NCBI GenBank assembly: GCA_029260335.1
Contig: JAJDDL010000396.1
Coordinates: forward strand, 1-7,526
Reading direction: 5' to 3'
DNA from: Phycisphaerales bacterium
GTDB lineage: Bacteria; Planctomycetota; Phycisphaerae; Phycisphaerales; UBA1924
Length of the DNA: 7,526 bases
The position numbers were made by a program, and so were the translations under genes. Shown piece after piece: positions 1 to 5,196 of the stretch; the first letter of the stretch is position 1; the number at the start of each line of letters is the position of its first letter. The notes beneath the pieces were generated by a model, which was not told where the DNA came from, made no database searches, and saw only the letters and a program-made list of their open reading frames with translations.

Positions 1-357
1 GACCTCAAATACGAGGTCGTCACAGTCGCGCTTGCTCAAGGCAACCAGAATGTACCCGGTCTCATAGCGCAGGTTGAGCCAGATCAGCTTGCCATTGTAA
101 CGCTGGAGCACCACGCGTCCGGCAACCCGCACGACCGGACGTCGGTCCTCGTAGCCTTCTTCCTTGCCCCGGGCCTTGAACTCGTCATCGGCTTGGGCGT
201 TGAACCTCGCCGAGGCCACGGCGAGCGGGAGCAATCCCTCTGTTCGCTGCCCATACGGATCGAGCCCCAGCTCGCGCACGCGATCGCGTTTCCGCGCCCG
301 CTCCAGCTCGAGTTCGTGGGTCTGTTCTTGCTTACGTTCTTCGGTTGGTTCTGTCAT
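1..357 (-). CDS. lysS: Lysyl-tRNA synthetase, class II, N-terminal part (cut by window edge)
   Basis: Cytoplasmic enzyme that charges tRNA-Lys with lysine using ATP. Only the first 119 residues are in the window and the frame stays open to base 1. Seen: a charged, helical start (MTEPTEERKQEQ...), then an R-x-K-R-x-x-V-R-E-L-G-L-D-P-Y segment (residues 22-35), which matches the helix entering the anticodon-binding domain of class II LysS. Next comes V-R-V-A-G-R-V (76-82) and Y-N-G-K-L-I-W-L-N-L-R (87-97), the first strands of the OB fold, in the place where most LysS have GRI...GKasF. The catalytic class II motifs lie beyond the edge. The ATG at 357 is preceded by GGAAGGG with only 3-4 nt spacing, a modest ribosome site. 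It lies 91 bp downstream of the Rrf2 gene on the same strand, so read-through is possible. Another OB-fold aaRS (AspS or AsnS) is the main alternative but fits the DPY helix less well. Confidence 0.82.
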   Translation of the reverse strand, partial: MTEPTEERKQEQTHELELERARKRDRVRELGLDPYGQRTEGLLPLAVASARFNAQADDEFKARGKEEGYEDRRPVVRVAGRVVLQRYNGKLIWLNLRYETGYILVALSKRDCDDLVFEV

Positions 358-374
358 GGGCCCTTCCAAGGCCC
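358..374 (-). repeat. Short inverted repeat abutting the lysS start codon
   Basis: GGGCC (358-362) and GGCCC (370-374) form a 5-bp stem around a 7-nt loop, directly before the lysS ATG. On the transcript the weak ribosome site lies in the loop and one arm, so folding could dampen lysS initiation. This is seen in sequence only, and the stem is short enough to be chance. Confidence 0.25.
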
Positions 375-422
375 GATCGTAGCGGCGGCACTTTCACGCC
401 GCAGGAAGATCCCACAAGGGTG

Positions 423-439
423 CGTCGGCAGTACCGACG
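423..439 (-). repeat. Hairpin just after the Rrf2 gene
   Basis: CGTCGG (423-428) and CCGACG (434-439) are perfect 6-bp arms around a 5-nt loop, starting 10 nt after the stop codon of the Rrf2 gene. No T-tract follows on the minus strand, so it is not a typical intrinsic terminator. It may be a 3'-end stabilising or weak attenuating hairpin between the Rrf2 gene and lysS. Confidence 0.3.
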
Positions 440-448
440 AGACCTGCT

Positions 449-871
449 TCAAGACGCAAGGTGGTGGACAACCGGACCGTCGTCCTCGGCGTCGTTAATC
501 ACATCTGCAAGCGTGGTCTGTCCCAAGACCCTCACGACCGAGTGGCTCGCACGATCGAGCGTGCGTTGCAATGAGTCCAACGCCGGATCGGTCGCCGGCG
601 GGGAGACCCGCAACCACTTGGAAGGATCGACAGCGTTGACGATATCCAACAGCTTGATCTGCGCGGCTTCTCGACAGAGGCGGTAGCCCCCGCCCACACC
701 CCGGCGACCCGATACAAGGTCGGCGGCGGCCAGCATCTGCAGCACCTTGGCCAGGTAGTTGTGGGGCACGGTGGCAGCTTTGGCGAGTTCCGGGGTTGCG
801 GTCAACCCATCGCCGTTGGCGGCCAAACACACCATTGCCCTTAACGCGTATTCACTAGTCTGAGAGAGCAT
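449..871 (-). CDS. Rrf2 family transcriptional regulator
   Basis: DNA-binding winged-helix regulator of the Rrf2/IscR/NsrR/CymR family, 140 aa, a usual family length. Seen: the family opening S-Q-T-S-E-Y-A-L-R-A-M (3-13), a helix-turn-helix at about 24-50 (A-T-P-E-L-A-K-A ... N-Y-L-A-K-V-L-Q-M-L), and the wing G-R-R-G-V-G-G-G-Y-R-L (55-65), which is the family signature. The C-terminal half (about 70-125) would form the dimerisation helix. Its only cysteines are C15 and C66; the three-cysteine cluster that binds Fe-S in IscR and NsrR is missing, so it probably senses something else or works through a partner. The frame extends upstream to 910, but the ATG at 871 has GGAGG 5 nt before it and restores the normal family N-terminus. 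It lies between moxR and lysS on the same strand. Targets are unknown; autoregulation is common in the family. Confidence 0.9.
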   Translation of the reverse strand: MLSQTSEYALRAMVCLAANGDGLTATPELAKAATVPHNYLAKVLQMLAAADLVSGRRGVGGGYRLCREAAQIKLLDIVNAVDPSKWLRVSPPATDPALDSLQRTLDRASHSVVRVLGQTTLADVINDAEDDGPVVHHLAS

Positions 872-876
872 CTCAA

Positions 877-881
877 CCTCC
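877..881 (-). promoter_or_regulatory. Ribosome binding site of the Rrf2 gene
   Basis: GGAGG on the minus strand, 5 nt before the ATG at 871. It decides the start in favour of the 140-residue form over the 13-residue-longer reading that begins at 910. Confidence 0.75.
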
Positions 882-1005
882 GGCAAGCTCTCCCCGCACG
901 AGCTGCGCATACTACAACGATCTTGGAATCAGTTCCTGCTAACTTGTTCGTGGCTGAGTCGACCCGGTTCCAGCGTTTACCTTCTTCGAACTGTTATCGG
1001 GGTCA

Positions 1006-1031
1006 CAGGTGGCTATTACAAATTTCACCTG
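1006..1031. repeat. Inverted repeat CAGGTG-N14-CACCTG
   Basis: Perfect 6-bp arms CAGGTG (1006-1011) and CACCTG (1026-1031) flank a 14-bp AT-rich spacer, about 135 bp upstream of the Rrf2 start. AT-rich spacers between inverted half-sites are typical of dimeric regulator operators. No function is proven. Confidence 0.35.
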
Positions 1032-1075
1032 GAATTCTCGGACGAAACTCCATCGCACTCCGCCGTTTCTGATAC

Positions 1076-1094
1076 CCCGCCAGCATCTAGCGGG
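1076..1094 (-). terminator. Possible weak terminator hairpin after moxR
   Basis: CCCGC (1076-1080) pairs with GCGGG (1090-1094) around a 9-nt loop, starting about 8 nt after the moxR stop codon. The stem is all G-C but only 5 bp long and has no T-run, so it could be a Rho-assisted end or simply RNA structure. Confidence 0.25.
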
Positions 1095-1102
1095 TTGCGA
1101 TC

Positions 1103-2152
1103 TTAGCCCGCCCTGTGCAACACCTGGTCCATCTGCTGGCGCTCGGACGCCGAAGAGGATTCGGGCGATATATCTTGCAACAGATTCTCAATGATCGCAT
1201 CCGGCGTTACCTGGTCTGCCTCGGCGTTGAAGTTGGTCAGGATTCTATGGCGCAACACCGGTTGGGCAACCTGCCGCACATGATCAAGCGTGACAGCGGG
1301 AGCGCCTTCCAACACCGCACGGGCCTTCGCCGCAAGAACCATGAACTCGCCGGCCCGCGGCCCAGCGCCCCAACCGACGTAGTCCGATACGAGTTTGGGT
1401 CTTGTATGCCCACCGTCCATCTCTTCGCTCACGCGTGTTGCGCGCACGAGGCGCAACGCGTACTCAACGACCGTGTCGCTCACAGGAGTTTCGCGCACCG
1501 TCTGTTGGATACGCCGGATGCCCTCGTCATCGATCACCTGCGCGATCTCCTGGCTCTTGCCGCCGGTGGAACGCTTGACGATCTCCAACTCCTCGCTCGC
1601 ATCGGGATACTTCACGAGGATCTGGAACATGAACCGATCGAGTTGGGCTTCTGGCAGTGGGTAAGTTCCCTCCTGCTCGATGGGGTTCTGTGTCGCAAGC
1701 ACGAAGAACGGGTTCGGCAGATCATGCCGAGTGCCGCCGATCGTCACGTGCCGCTCTTGCATCGCCTCCAAGAGGGCCGCCTGGGTCTTGGGGGGCGTGC
1801 GGTTTATTTCATCGGCCAGAATCACATTCGCGAAGATCGGCCCACGTACAAACGCCAACTCCCGGTGCCCGGTCGTGCGATCCTCCTGGATCACCTCAGT
1901 GCCCGTGATATCGCTCGGCATCAGGTCAGGAGTGAACTGCACCCGGCTGAACTCCAGGTTGAGCGTCCTTGCAATCGTGGAAATGAGCAGGGTCTTGGCA
2001 AGCCCCGGCACGCCCACAACCAGCGCGTGGCCCCGGCAGAACAGGCTCACAAGCAGTTGATCAACCACTTCCTCCTGTCCCACGATGACTTTGCCGATCT
2101 CGCGTCGCAGGTTGTCGTAGACCTCTCGTATCTCCGTCTGTGAGCCCGGCAT
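1103..2152 (-). CDS. MoxR family AAA+ ATPase
   Basis: Cytoplasmic AAA+ ATPase of the MoxR clade. Such proteins form ring oligomers that act as chaperones maturing other proteins, usually with VWA-domain partners. It has 349 aa, a normal length. Seen in order: Walker A G-V-P-G-L-A-K-T (47-54), Walker B V-I-L-A-D-E-I-N-R (110-118), sensor 1 A-T-Q-N-P (153-157), the MoxR stretch E-Q-E-G-T-Y-P-L-P-E-A-Q-L-D-R-F (159-174) with a likely arginine finger at R173, and a sensor 2 region G-A-G-P-R-A (262-267), where many members have GASPRA. The C-terminal lid follows. The frame runs on to 2329, but that reading would cross the intrinsic terminator at 2231-2264. The ATG at 2152 has GGAAGGA 6 nt upstream and starts a normal MoxR. 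No DUF58 or VWA gene follows in the window, which is unusual. The client is unknown. Confidence 0.93.
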   Translation of the reverse strand: MPGSQTEIREVYDNLRREIGKVIVGQEEVVDQLLVSLFCRGHALVVGVPGLAKTLLISTIARTLNLEFSRVQFTPDLMPSDITGTEVIQEDRTTGHRELAFVRGPIFANVILADEINRTPPKTQAALLEAMQERHVTIGGTRHDLPNPFFVLATQNPIEQEGTYPLPEAQLDRFMFQILVKYPDASEELEIVKRSTGGKSQEIAQVIDDEGIRRIQQTVRETPVSDTVVEYALRLVRATRVSEEMDGGHTRPKLVSDYVGWGAGPRAGEFMVLAAKARAVLEGAPAVTLDHVRQVAQPVLRHRILTNFNAEADQVTPDAIIENLLQDISPESSSASERQQMDQVLHRAG

Positions 2153-2158
2153 GTGCAA

Positions 2159-2165
2159 TCCTTCC
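2159..2165 (-). promoter_or_regulatory. Ribosome binding site of moxR
   Basis: GGAAGGA on the minus strand, 6 nt before the ATG at 2152. It supports the 349-residue start over the reading from 2329, whose first 59 residues are unlike MoxR proteins. Confidence 0.65.
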
Positions 2166-2230
2166 GTGGGGGTCCGGTTTTGTCTATCGATCCATGGTAC
2201 CGTTCGGATAAGACCGAGTTCCTTGGATAG

Positions 2231-2264
2231 AAAAACGGCCGCACGGGACTGTCCCGCACGACCG
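2231..2264 (-). terminator. Strong rho-independent terminator of the sigma/anti-sigma/PDZ cluster
   Basis: On the minus strand a 13-bp stem (left arm CGGTCGTGCGGGA, right arm TCCCGTGCGGCCG, with three G-U pairs) closes a 3-nt CAG loop (hairpin 2236-2264) and is followed at once by TTTTT (2235-2231). It lies 85 nt after the stop of the PDZ gene and 78 nt before the moxR start. It therefore separates the two units, and moxR should have its own promoter in 2153-2230. Confidence 0.88.
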
Positions 2265-2281
2265 CTCGCGGAGCTTGGTAA

Positions 2282-2307
2282 TCGCCTGGGCCAGAGGCCC
2301 TGGGCGA
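2282..2307 (-). repeat. Imperfect GC-rich hairpin after the PDZ gene
   Basis: TCGCC-T-GGGCC (2282-2292) and GGCCC-T-GGGCGA (2296-2307) pair around AGA with a T-T mismatch and a bulge. It has no T-tract and sits 18 nt upstream of the true terminator, so it is more likely to protect the 3' end of the transcript than to terminate it. Confidence 0.35.
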
Positions 2308-2348
2308 CGGTTGTTGTTGGGACTCGCAACCCGGGTCTTTCAGGCCGA

Positions 2349-3665
2349 CTACTGCTTTTCTAGCGCATTTGCCAGACGGTCGAGTCTCTGCTCAAGCCGC
2401 TCGATGCGCTCAGCAAGGTGACGGAGCTTGGCGTCCAATTCGCCGCCGTTGTGGACGTGAAGGTCCTTGTTGTGCTGGCCGTCATGCTCAAAGCGGAACG
2501 TGCCGCCCTTCTCGCCACCCTCAAAGCGGAACACGCCGGTCTTGCCATCGCCCATATCGAACACGCCGGTGTTCCCGCCGTGCAGACGAAGGCGCGGGGC
2601 AACCATGAAATCGCCCTGGGGGACGCCCTGGCGGAGCTCGCCGAAGACCTTGCCCTGCCATTCCTTGTGCAGAGGCGCCATCTCGATGTGCAGGCCCTTG
2701 AGCTTGTTCTTGAGCTCGTCGGTGATCTCGGCGTGCAGATCGGTGTGGAGCTCCAGGTTGCCGTGCTTGGTCTTGAGGTCCTTGAGGAGATCATCGACAT
2801 CGATGTCCACATTGAACTCGGGGCTCAGATCGATGACCTGCTCACCAAACGCAAAGTCCTCGAATCGTGCCGAGGGAGCCAACCTAATCTCGAAGTTCTT
2901 CTTGTCGCCCTTGCGCAAGACCTGCACCTTGACCTGATCGCCTGGGTTCTTGCCTGAGAGCAGATCCTGCAGCTGCTCGACATTCACGGTGCGATTGCCA
3001 TTGAGCCCGAGCAGCAGGTCGTTGGCCCGGATACCGGCCTTGGCCGCCGGGGTGCCGTCGATCACGCCATCGATCCGGATGGCACCGTCGATGCCGAGTT
3101 GCTTGAGCATATCGGCGTCGGCGTCAGAGATGTTGATGCCGATTATCGCGCGATTGGCAACGCCAGAAGGCTGGAAGACCGTGAACTCGTTTTCCTCGCC
3201 GCCGGGCGCGAAGAACACGTCGCCGTCGCCGCCGGTGTGCCACTTGAAGCCCGGCGCCGCGTCCTTGAACGTCTCCCAACCACCACTCATCATGGGCACG
3301 ACGATGTCGTCGTGGCCCTCGATCTGGATGACAATCTGGCCATCCTTGTGGATGATCTGTTTCGGCTGGATTTTCTTGCCATTCACCGAGGCGGACACAT
3401 CGTCGTTGACGATCTTGACCACGACCGAGATGTCGTCGTCATCGCCGCCGGAGCGCACGATGCTCTGGACGTTGCGGAGCATGTCATCGTCGGCCAAGTC
3501 GACGATCTTGTGCAGATCCTTATCTGAGAGAAGCTCAACAATCTTCACGTGCTGCTTCTTGCCATCAGCGCAGCAGTCTTCTTCGCAACCCTCGGGGCAT
3601 GCCGGCGCCGCCGCTCCCGCGACCGCGACCAGGCTCAACGCCGACAGAATTCCTTGCAGTTTCAT
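2349..3665 (-). CDS. Secreted Cys-rich PDZ-domain protein with C-terminal coiled coil
   Basis: Exported protein of unknown function, 438 aa, which I cannot match to a named family. Seen in order: a Sec signal peptide (about 1-20, hydrophobic core to A-G-A-A-A); a cysteine cluster C-P-E-G-C-E-E-D-C-C (23-32); an acidic N-terminal domain with a D-D-D-D run (75-78); a PDZ domain at about 172-262 with G-I-N-I-S, G-T-P-A-A-K-A-G-I-R-A-N-D-L-L-L-G-L-N-G and a final V-Q-V-L-R-K-G strand; an acidic and helical stretch (about 280-325); three tandem repeats of about 11 residues (366-397); and a coiled coil H-L-A-E-R-I-E-R-L-E-Q-R-L-D-R-L (417-432). No protease domain is visible, so the PDZ domain probably binds protein C-termini rather than guiding cleavage. 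GGAGGT 5 nt before the ATG fixes the start. It lies 119 bp after the anti-sigma gene and is closed by the 2231-2264 terminator. Inference: envelope sensor or effector of that sigma system. Confidence 0.85.
   Translation of the reverse strand: MKLQGILSALSLVAVAGAAAPACPEGCEEDCCADGKKQHVKIVELLSDKDLHKIVDLADDDMLRNVQSIVRSGGDDDDISVVVKIVNDDVSASVNGKKIQPKQIIHKDGQIVIQIEGHDDIVVPMMSGGWETFKDAAPGFKWHTGGDGDVFFAPGGEENEFTVFQPSGVANRAIIGINISDADADMLKQLGIDGAIRIDGVIDGTPAAKAGIRANDLLLGLNGNRTVNVEQLQDLLSGKNPGDQVKVQVLRKGDKKNFEIRLAPSARFEDFAFGEQVIDLSPEFNVDIDVDDLLKDLKTKHGNLELHTDLHAEITDELKNKLKGLHIEMAPLHKEWQGKVFGELRQGVPQGDFMVAPRLRLHGGNTGVFDMGDGKTGVFRFEGGEKGGTFRFEHDGQHNKDLHVHNGGELDAKLRHLAERIERLEQRLDRLANALEKQ
2475..2570 (-). repeat. 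Three tandem repeats of about 33 bp inside the PDZ gene
   Basis: The encoded units are T-G-V-F-D-M-G-D-G-K, T-G-V-F-R-F-E-G-G-E-K and G-G-T-F-R-F-E-H-D-G-Q (residues 366-397). At the DNA level the plus strand shows near copies starting TCAAAGCGGAAC at 2489 and 2521, and a diverged copy ATCGAACACGCC near 2557. The Gly/Phe/acidic pattern suggests a beta-strand repeat or flexible linker before the coiled coil. Confidence 0.7.
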
Positions 3666-3670
3666 CCAAG

Positions 3671-3676
3671 ACCTCC
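3671..3676 (-). promoter_or_regulatory. Ribosome binding site of the PDZ gene
   Basis: GGAGGT on the minus strand, 5 nt before the ATG at 3665; a strong site that fits a highly made exported protein. Confidence 0.7.
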
Positions 3677-3685
3677 AGTTCCTCG

Positions 3686-3699
3686 TGCAATCACTTGCA
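3686..3699. repeat. Inverted repeat TGCAA-tcac-TTGCA upstream of the PDZ gene
   Basis: Perfect 5-bp arms with a 4-bp spacer, 9 nt upstream of the ribosome site in the 119-bp gap between the anti-sigma and PDZ genes. It could be an operator or a small leader hairpin. I saw no clear promoter boxes in the gap, so co-transcription with the sigma and anti-sigma genes is the simplest reading. Confidence 0.3.
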
Positions 3700-3784
3700 A
3701 ACAGACTTTGTGTACCAATCCCCGCGAACTCTTTTTGAACAAGATGCGCCCTGGGGCAGAACCCGTCGCGGCGCGAGAGAAATC

Positions 3785-4432
3785 TCAGAATGGACGCCTC
3801 GGCTTGGGCATCTCTTCCACCGGCAGCTTCACGAATCGCCCCAGCTCGTCCTGGCTGATCCGATACAGATCGACCTGGGTCTTTTCCAGGATCCTGCGGA
3901 CATAGACCACCTCAAACTGGCCGGCGGTCTCCATCGGGATCGCCGTCATGACGTGCAGATCCGGATCCAGCGCCACCACGCGACCCTCGCGGACGCCGTT
4001 GGTCACGTAGGTACCCAACGCTTCATCGGCACTCAGCTGCGGAAGCAACTCTCGCTTCGCTTGGTTGAAATCGATGGGCAGCACGCCTGCTGTGTTGGTG
4101 TTGTTCTCGTTGCCCGAAGCACCGCCGAGAGTCGAAAACCCGAACGAGAACGCAAGGACCGCCGCGGCGACCCAACCACCCCAACTGGCCGCCACACGCA
4201 CCCGTGAAGCGAAACTCGCCTGCGCGTGCTCCATGATCGGCGATTCAATGTCTTCCACACCCGCGGTCAGTATCCGCACCGCCGACGCAAGCTCTGCATG
4301 ATCCTGCTGAGCGCTCGCCAGATCCGACCAGATCGCCGAGTCCTCGCGGGCGAGCGCATGCAGGGCAGACCAATCCTCGGCGGACGCCTCCCCATCGATC
4401 ACACGCGAGATGAGAATGTCACGGTCAATCAT
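3785..4432 (-). CDS. Membrane anti-sigma factor-like protein
   Basis: Probable single-pass inner-membrane protein, 215 aa, that would bind and hold the ECF sigma factor encoded just before it. Seen: an N-terminal cytoplasmic part with D-I-L-I-S-R-V-I-D-G-E-A-S (5-17), resembling the opening of many anti-sigma domains in which a short helix leads into DGE; one hydrophobic segment W-G-G-W-V-A-A-A-V-L-A-F-S-F-G-F (84-99); and an extracytoplasmic C-terminal domain of about 110 residues without a motif I recognise. No HxxxCxxC zinc motif is present, so it is not a ZAS-type anti-sigma. The ATG at 4432 overlaps the sigma stop codon (ATGA) and has GGAAGG 6 nt upstream, so translation is coupled. The frame extends further upstream to 4573 only as a shadow of the sigma gene. 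The role rests mainly on gene position and topology. Confidence 0.75.
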   Translation of the reverse strand: MIDRDILISRVIDGEASAEDWSALHALAREDSAIWSDLASAQQDHAELASAVRILTAGVEDIESPIMEHAQASFASRVRVAASWGGWVAAAVLAFSFGFSTLGGASGNENNTNTAGVLPIDFNQAKRELLPQLSADEALGTYVTNGVREGRVVALDPDLHVMTAIPMETAGQFEVVYVRRILEKTQVDLYRISQDELGRFVKLPVEEMPKPRRPF

Positions 4433-4998
4433 GACGCACCTTCCAGAATCTGGCTCGTACCGGCCAGCTTGTCTCTGAGCATCCGTCTGCCGCGAGAAAT
4501 CCGGGTCTCGACGGTCGTCTCGGGCAGGTCCATCGCCTGGGCGATCTGGCGATAGCTCATGCCGCGCACGCAACGCAAGATCAACGGCTCGCGATACCCC
4601 TCGGGAAGCTCGCTCGCTAGATCCATGAGCTTGGACGCTTGCTCCTTGGCCTGAACGATCGGATCTGAGTCTTGCTCGGCTCCGCTCAGGCGAAGTCGGA
4701 AATCGTTATCCAATCGGCTGCGGCGGGTCTTTTCTCGGCCGGTCGCCAGCGCGGTGTTGAGGGCGATCATGCGAAGCCAGCCGCGCAACGCCGCGGGATC
4801 GCGGAGCTCGTCGATCTTGCGGACCATGGTGAGCGCGACGTCCTGCAAGAGATCCTCCAAATCCACACCCTTGGGCTTGTGGGCCAAAAGGACCGCCGCG
4901 ACCCATCGCCGATGCTCACGCCAGATCGCACGGATAGCTTCCGGGTCTCTCCGGATGGCCGCCCTTGCGGTCGCCAGTTCCCCGGGATCTATGGTCAC
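4429..4998 (-). CDS. ECF-type RNA polymerase sigma factor
   Basis: Sigma-70 family, extracytoplasmic function type, 189 aa, a usual length. Directs RNA polymerase to a specific set of promoters when released from its anti-sigma. Seen: sigma region 2 at about 20-85, with D-L-E-D-L-L-Q-D-V-A-L-T-M-V-R-K-I-D (46-63) and L-R-G-W-L-R-M-I-A-L-N (71-81); a variable linker; then region 4 at about 125-178, with L-P-E-G-Y-R-E-P-L-I-L-R (131-142) and the helix-turn-helix M-S-Y-R-Q-I-A-Q-A-M-D-L-P-E-T-T-V-E-T-R-I-S-R-G-R (147-171). The start is inferred as GTG at 4998, with GGAGG 9 nt upstream. The open frame continues to an ATG at 5232, but that would overlap the tatC start and add 78 residues unlike any sigma factor. 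It is first in the cluster and overlaps the anti-sigma gene by 4 nt. Confidence 0.92.
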   Translation of the reverse strand: MTIDPGELATARAAIRRDPEAIRAIWREHRRWVAAVLLAHKPKGVDLEDLLQDVALTMVRKIDELRDPAALRGWLRMIALNTALATGREKTRRSRLDNDFRLRLSGAEQDSDPIVQAKEQASKLMDLASELPEGYREPLILRCVRGMSYRQIAQAMDLPETTVETRISRGRRMLRDKLAGTSQILEGAS

Positions 4999-5007
4999 AG
5001 AATCGAT

Positions 5008-5012
5008 CCTCC
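5008..5012 (-). promoter_or_regulatory. Ribosome binding site of the ECF sigma gene
   Basis: GGAGG on the minus strand, 9 nt before the GTG at 4998. It decides the start: no other in-frame start codon nearby has such a site. Confidence 0.6.
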
Positions 5013-5045
5013 GCTCTGATACCAGATGCGCCAGGGGGTGAACTC

Positions 5046-5059
5046 CGTCAGCGTTGACG
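5046..5059. repeat. Inverted repeat CGTCA-N4-TGACG in the divergent promoter region
   Basis: Perfect 5-bp arms (5046-5050 and 5055-5059) with a 4-bp spacer, 47 bp upstream of the sigma start. The placement fits an operator for a dimeric regulator or a leader hairpin. Nothing in the sequence tells which. Confidence 0.35.
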
Positions 5060-5196
5060 AGATCTCCAGGAGGTTTGCGTGTTTTCGGCCCCACCCGCTG
5101 CGCTATCCTCCGCTCCAGCCCCCCGGTGATATCGCCGAGGCCGTCGTGTGGTTCGCGCCCGTCCTGTTCAGACCCCTTTTTTGAGTCCAGTAGTCC

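Larger units (their letters stand above)
872..1102. other. Intergenic region between moxR and the Rrf2 gene
   Basis: This 231-bp gap holds no convincing gene. Seen on the minus strand in order: a GC hairpin just after moxR (1076-1094), an inverted repeat with 14-bp spacer (1006-1031), a small palindrome GGAA-tcag-TTCC (926-937), and the Rrf2 ribosome site (877-881). The minus-strand sequence TAGTAT near 912-917 resembles a -10 box, but I see no good -35 box at the right spacing. The promoter of the Rrf2 gene most likely lies here, with one of the repeats as a candidate operator. Confidence 0.5.
4999..5196. other. Divergent promoter region between the sigma gene and tatC
   Basis: This 198-bp gap must carry promoters in both directions. 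Seen: the sigma-gene ribosome site (5008-5012), an inverted repeat (5046-5059), the palindrome GAGATCTC (5059-5066), and a T6 run (5177-5182) shortly before tatC. I find no well-spaced -35/-10 pair on either strand, so promoter positions are left open. Confidence 0.45.

Noticed and set aside
1009..1194. Small open frame of 61 codons on the plus strand in the moxR-Rrf2 gap
   Set aside because: Its second half is antisense to the moxR end, it has no ribosome site, and the product shows no recognisable feature.
1115..2143. Long open frame of 342 codons on the plus strand
   Set aside because: It is antisense to nearly the whole MoxR gene, whose motifs are unmistakable. The frame stays open because of GC-rich codon use, and its product has no recognisable motif.
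2153..2329. 59-residue N-terminal extension of MoxR
   Set aside because: It crosses the 2231-2264 terminator, does not resemble MoxR, and the ATG at 2152 has its own ribosome site.
2319..2332. Sequence resembling a tRNA T-arm (minus strand GGGTTGCGAGTCCC)
   Set aside because: It has one base too many in the loop for a T-arm and no acceptor, D or anticodon arm around it.
3596..3665. Lipoprotein signal in the PDZ protein
   Set aside because: The residues before the first Cys are A-P-A; Pro at -2 and Ala at -3 do not fit a lipobox, so signal peptidase I cleavage is more likely.
2418..3738. Several open frames (up to 262 codons) on the plus strand
   Set aside because: Antisense shadows of the PDZ protein gene. 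The minus-strand reading has a signal peptide, a PDZ domain and a strong ribosome site; the plus-strand products are low-complexity Ser/Pro or Asp/Val-rich.
4999..5196. Autoregulatory ECF promoter (GGAAC -35 with a GTC-type -10) before the sigma gene
   Set aside because: GAAC elements occur on the minus strand near 5150-5170, but none has a convincing -10 partner at 16-17 bp, and they lie over 150 bp from the start codon.
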